From: Saccharofermentans sp.
GTDB lineage: Bacteria; Bacillota; Clostridia; Saccharofermentanales; Saccharofermentanaceae
DNA length: 64,000 nucleotides
Reading direction: 5' to 3'
NCBI GenBank assembly: GCA_024403855.1
Contig: JAKSRC010000002.1
Coordinates: 62,001 to 126,000, forward strand
Shown in pieces: positions 62,706 to 64,000 of this stretch; the stretch's first letter is position 1; every line of letters starts with the position of its first letter. The translations under genes were made by a program, and so were the position numbers. The notes below the pieces were generated by a model. The model was not told the origin of the DNA and made no database searches. It saw only the letters and a list, made by a program, of their open reading frames with translations.

Positions 62706-64000
62706 CTAGAATCGTTCATCCAAGACTCTCTGTGCCCTGTCTTGTATAATCTTTATAACATCATCCAACTCTTTTTGTCCTGAAAAATAAGCGGGCAATT
62801 CCTCCGAAAAAATCATGTATATAGATGAATCATGTGAATCCATTTTTGAACAACTCAAAATTATCTTTTCAAGATTATTAATATCGTCAACAGTAAATTT
62901 ATTATTAATCCTTACAGTTGTTCCAAGCGAATAATCCATTGCAGCTAGCTGAACTTCAGGCGTGTTGTAGTATTCAATAGCCTTTTCGCAAACCTTTCGA
63001 AATTCATTACGATTCAGAACAAATCTGTCACTTAATGCCAATTCTGACTGGACTTCATCAGAAAGAAGAAGATTAACAAAATCAATACAGGCTTCTTTAT
63101 TCAACGAACCAGCAGAAATAGCTATTGAAATATCTGGGCCAAACATAGGACCTCTACCATCGGTAGAAGGAATGCCCAATATAGCTGTTCCGTTTTTGAT
63201 GTCTGCTCTCTTTACTAGATAACCTCCAATTCCAGGACAATTGCAAAGGCATGCTATTTTATTCCTTTCCAGAGAGGTCTCATCACCCTCGGAATCTTGC
63301 ATATCTTCATCTGTTGTAAATTCCCATTTTACGCTGTTTTCCGGGACATTATCCTTAACGAATTCTGCTAATGCTGCAAAATCCCGACCGGAAAAATCGA
63401 TTTTACCATCTTTAATAAATTCATCACTCATACTATTAAATAGCTTAATAAAATATAAAACCTGGCCGGACTCAATAATATCCTTGCCATTCAATGCATC
63501 ATGCAAGAATGTCTCATATTCATTCGTCGTAAACCCTTCGCCAGATATACCAGCATACTGAGGATCTGTTTGAATACCTTCGATAGTAAAACTTATCGGT
63601 AACTGATACAACTTACCATTAGTGTAAGATTTCTCAATAACGTTAGTAAAATACTTATTAGAATCCAGATTTGATAAGTATGGGGCGAGATCAATAAGAT
63701 AGTTATTGTTATTAAGTTGTCCCATTCCAAGTGTGTTCATAAGGATATCAGGACCTTCTCCATTCATGATATCCATAGCAATTTCATAACTCATCTGAGC
63801 ATCTGCATTCATATACGCTGCATTAAGTTCATCATCGCTGTTAATATTTTCATAGGATTCAATGTATTTGTTTATGTTATATTTGTCAGTAATCCGAATA
63901 TAATACTTTTTGTTTATTTCGTTATACTTAAGAATAGCATCAGCTATAACATCATTCATTTCAGATTCTTTAATGTATAATTCTAAAATTGTCTTTCCTG
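62706..64000 (-). CDS. Extracellular substrate-binding protein (family 1-like), C-terminal part, cut by window edge
   Basis: The reading frame continues from the stop at 62706 through an ATG at 63959 to the window edge without a stop, and the codons before that ATG (TILELYIKESE) fit the start of such a domain. So the gene is larger than the visible 431 codons. The visible part resembles ABC-transporter binding proteins for sugars: an early ELNAAYMNADAQMSYEIAMD then PDILMN, later FIKLFNSM, GDETSLERNKIAC and CIDFVNLLLSDEVQSELAL. The signal peptide or other N-terminal region lies outside the window. The ligand is unknown. Confidence 0.78.
   Translation of the reverse strand, partial: GKTILELYIKESEMNDVIADAILKYNEINKKYYIRITDKYNINKYIESYENINSDDELNAAYMNADAQMSYEIAMDIMNGEGPDILMNTLGMGQLNNNNYLIDLAPYLSNLDSNKYFTNVIEKSYTNGKLYQLPISFTIEGIQTDPQYAGISGEGFTTNEYETFLHDALNGKDIIESGQVLYFIKLFNSMSDEFIKDGKIDFSGRDFAALAEFVKDNVPENSVKWEFTTDEDMQDSEGDETSLERNKIACLCNCPGIGGYLVKRADIKNGTAILGIPSTDGRGPMFGPDISIAISAGSLNKEACIDFVNLLLSDEVQSELALSDRFVLNRNEFRKVCEKAIEYYNTPEVQLAAMDYSLGTTVRINNKFTVDDINNLEKIILSCSKMDSHDSSIYMIFSEELPAYFSGQKELDDVIKIIQDRAQRVLDERF

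Noticed and set aside
63959..63961. ATG near 63959 as the start of the substrate-binding protein
   Set aside because: The frame stays open to the window edge with family-like residues before the ATG and no ribosome binding site, so the gene continues beyond the window.
1..64000. CRISPR arrays, insertion sequences, prophage or defence islands
   Set aside because: I looked for regularly spaced repeats, transposase or integrase motifs and paired terminal repeats and found none; the hairpins seen are isolated and near gene ends.

Overview
This window looks like a chromosomal segment of a low-GC Bacillota, most likely class Clostridia. The signs are a PolC-type replicative polymerase, the MEP isoprenoid pathway, an IspH-ribosomal protein S1 fusion, ScpA/ScpB, ClpX, a B. 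subtilis-like ThyA and strong GGAGG-type ribosome binding sites. I cannot name a genus. Almost every gene is on the minus strand, so the window probably lies within one replichore with minus as the leading strand. The plus-strand exceptions are a two-component system with a pseudouridine synthase (32467-35662) and one helicase (50731-53100). I saw no insertion sequence, prophage, integrase or CRISPR array.

Layout, in transcription order from high to low coordinates on the minus strand. 62706-64000 is the C-terminal part of a sugar-type substrate-binding protein cut by the window edge. 54985-62545 is a tightly packed cell-maintenance run: ymdB, lspA, rluD, phoH, pgpH, a fused ybeY-era, recO. 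53107-54906 holds a GH10 xylanase without signal peptide and a flavin reductase-like gene, facing a PD-(D/E)XK-XPD helicase. 50062-50654 holds tRNA-Leu(CAG) and a tiny lipoprotein gene with an unusual double-hairpin leader. 45240-49874 has a DUF362 ferredoxin, a cysteine desulfurase, thiI and a PurM-like protein. 40129-45145 has glyA, rarA, a lipoprotein, dtd and clpX. 35714-40092 has a ROK kinase, valS and a membrane protein.

In the middle, three related lipoprotein genes (28916-32331) diverge from the two-component system across a 135-bp region with a perfect 16-bp palindrome. They run into a methyltransferase, a pseudouridine synthase, ileS, an M50 protease, scpA, scpB, an RpiR regulator, cmk and ispH-rpsA (18371-28914). 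Next come two tRNA-Pro genes (AGG and CGG), a membrane glycosyltransferase, thyA, a histidine phosphatase and folA. The left part is the translation and isoprenoid/lipid block: rpsB, tsf, pyrH, frr, uppS, cdsA, dxr, rseP, ispG, polC and the start of priA.

The genes cover translation and RNA modification, undecaprenyl-phosphate and phospholipid precursor supply (dxr, ispG, ispH, uppS, cdsA), replication and repair, and envelope sensing. The most striking observation is that the PolC proofreading exonuclease insert is present but has lost nearly all its catalytic residues. Others are the YbeY-Era fusion, the A34 tRNA-Pro, the lipoprotein/two-component locus with its palindrome, and the hairpin leader at 50399-50453.
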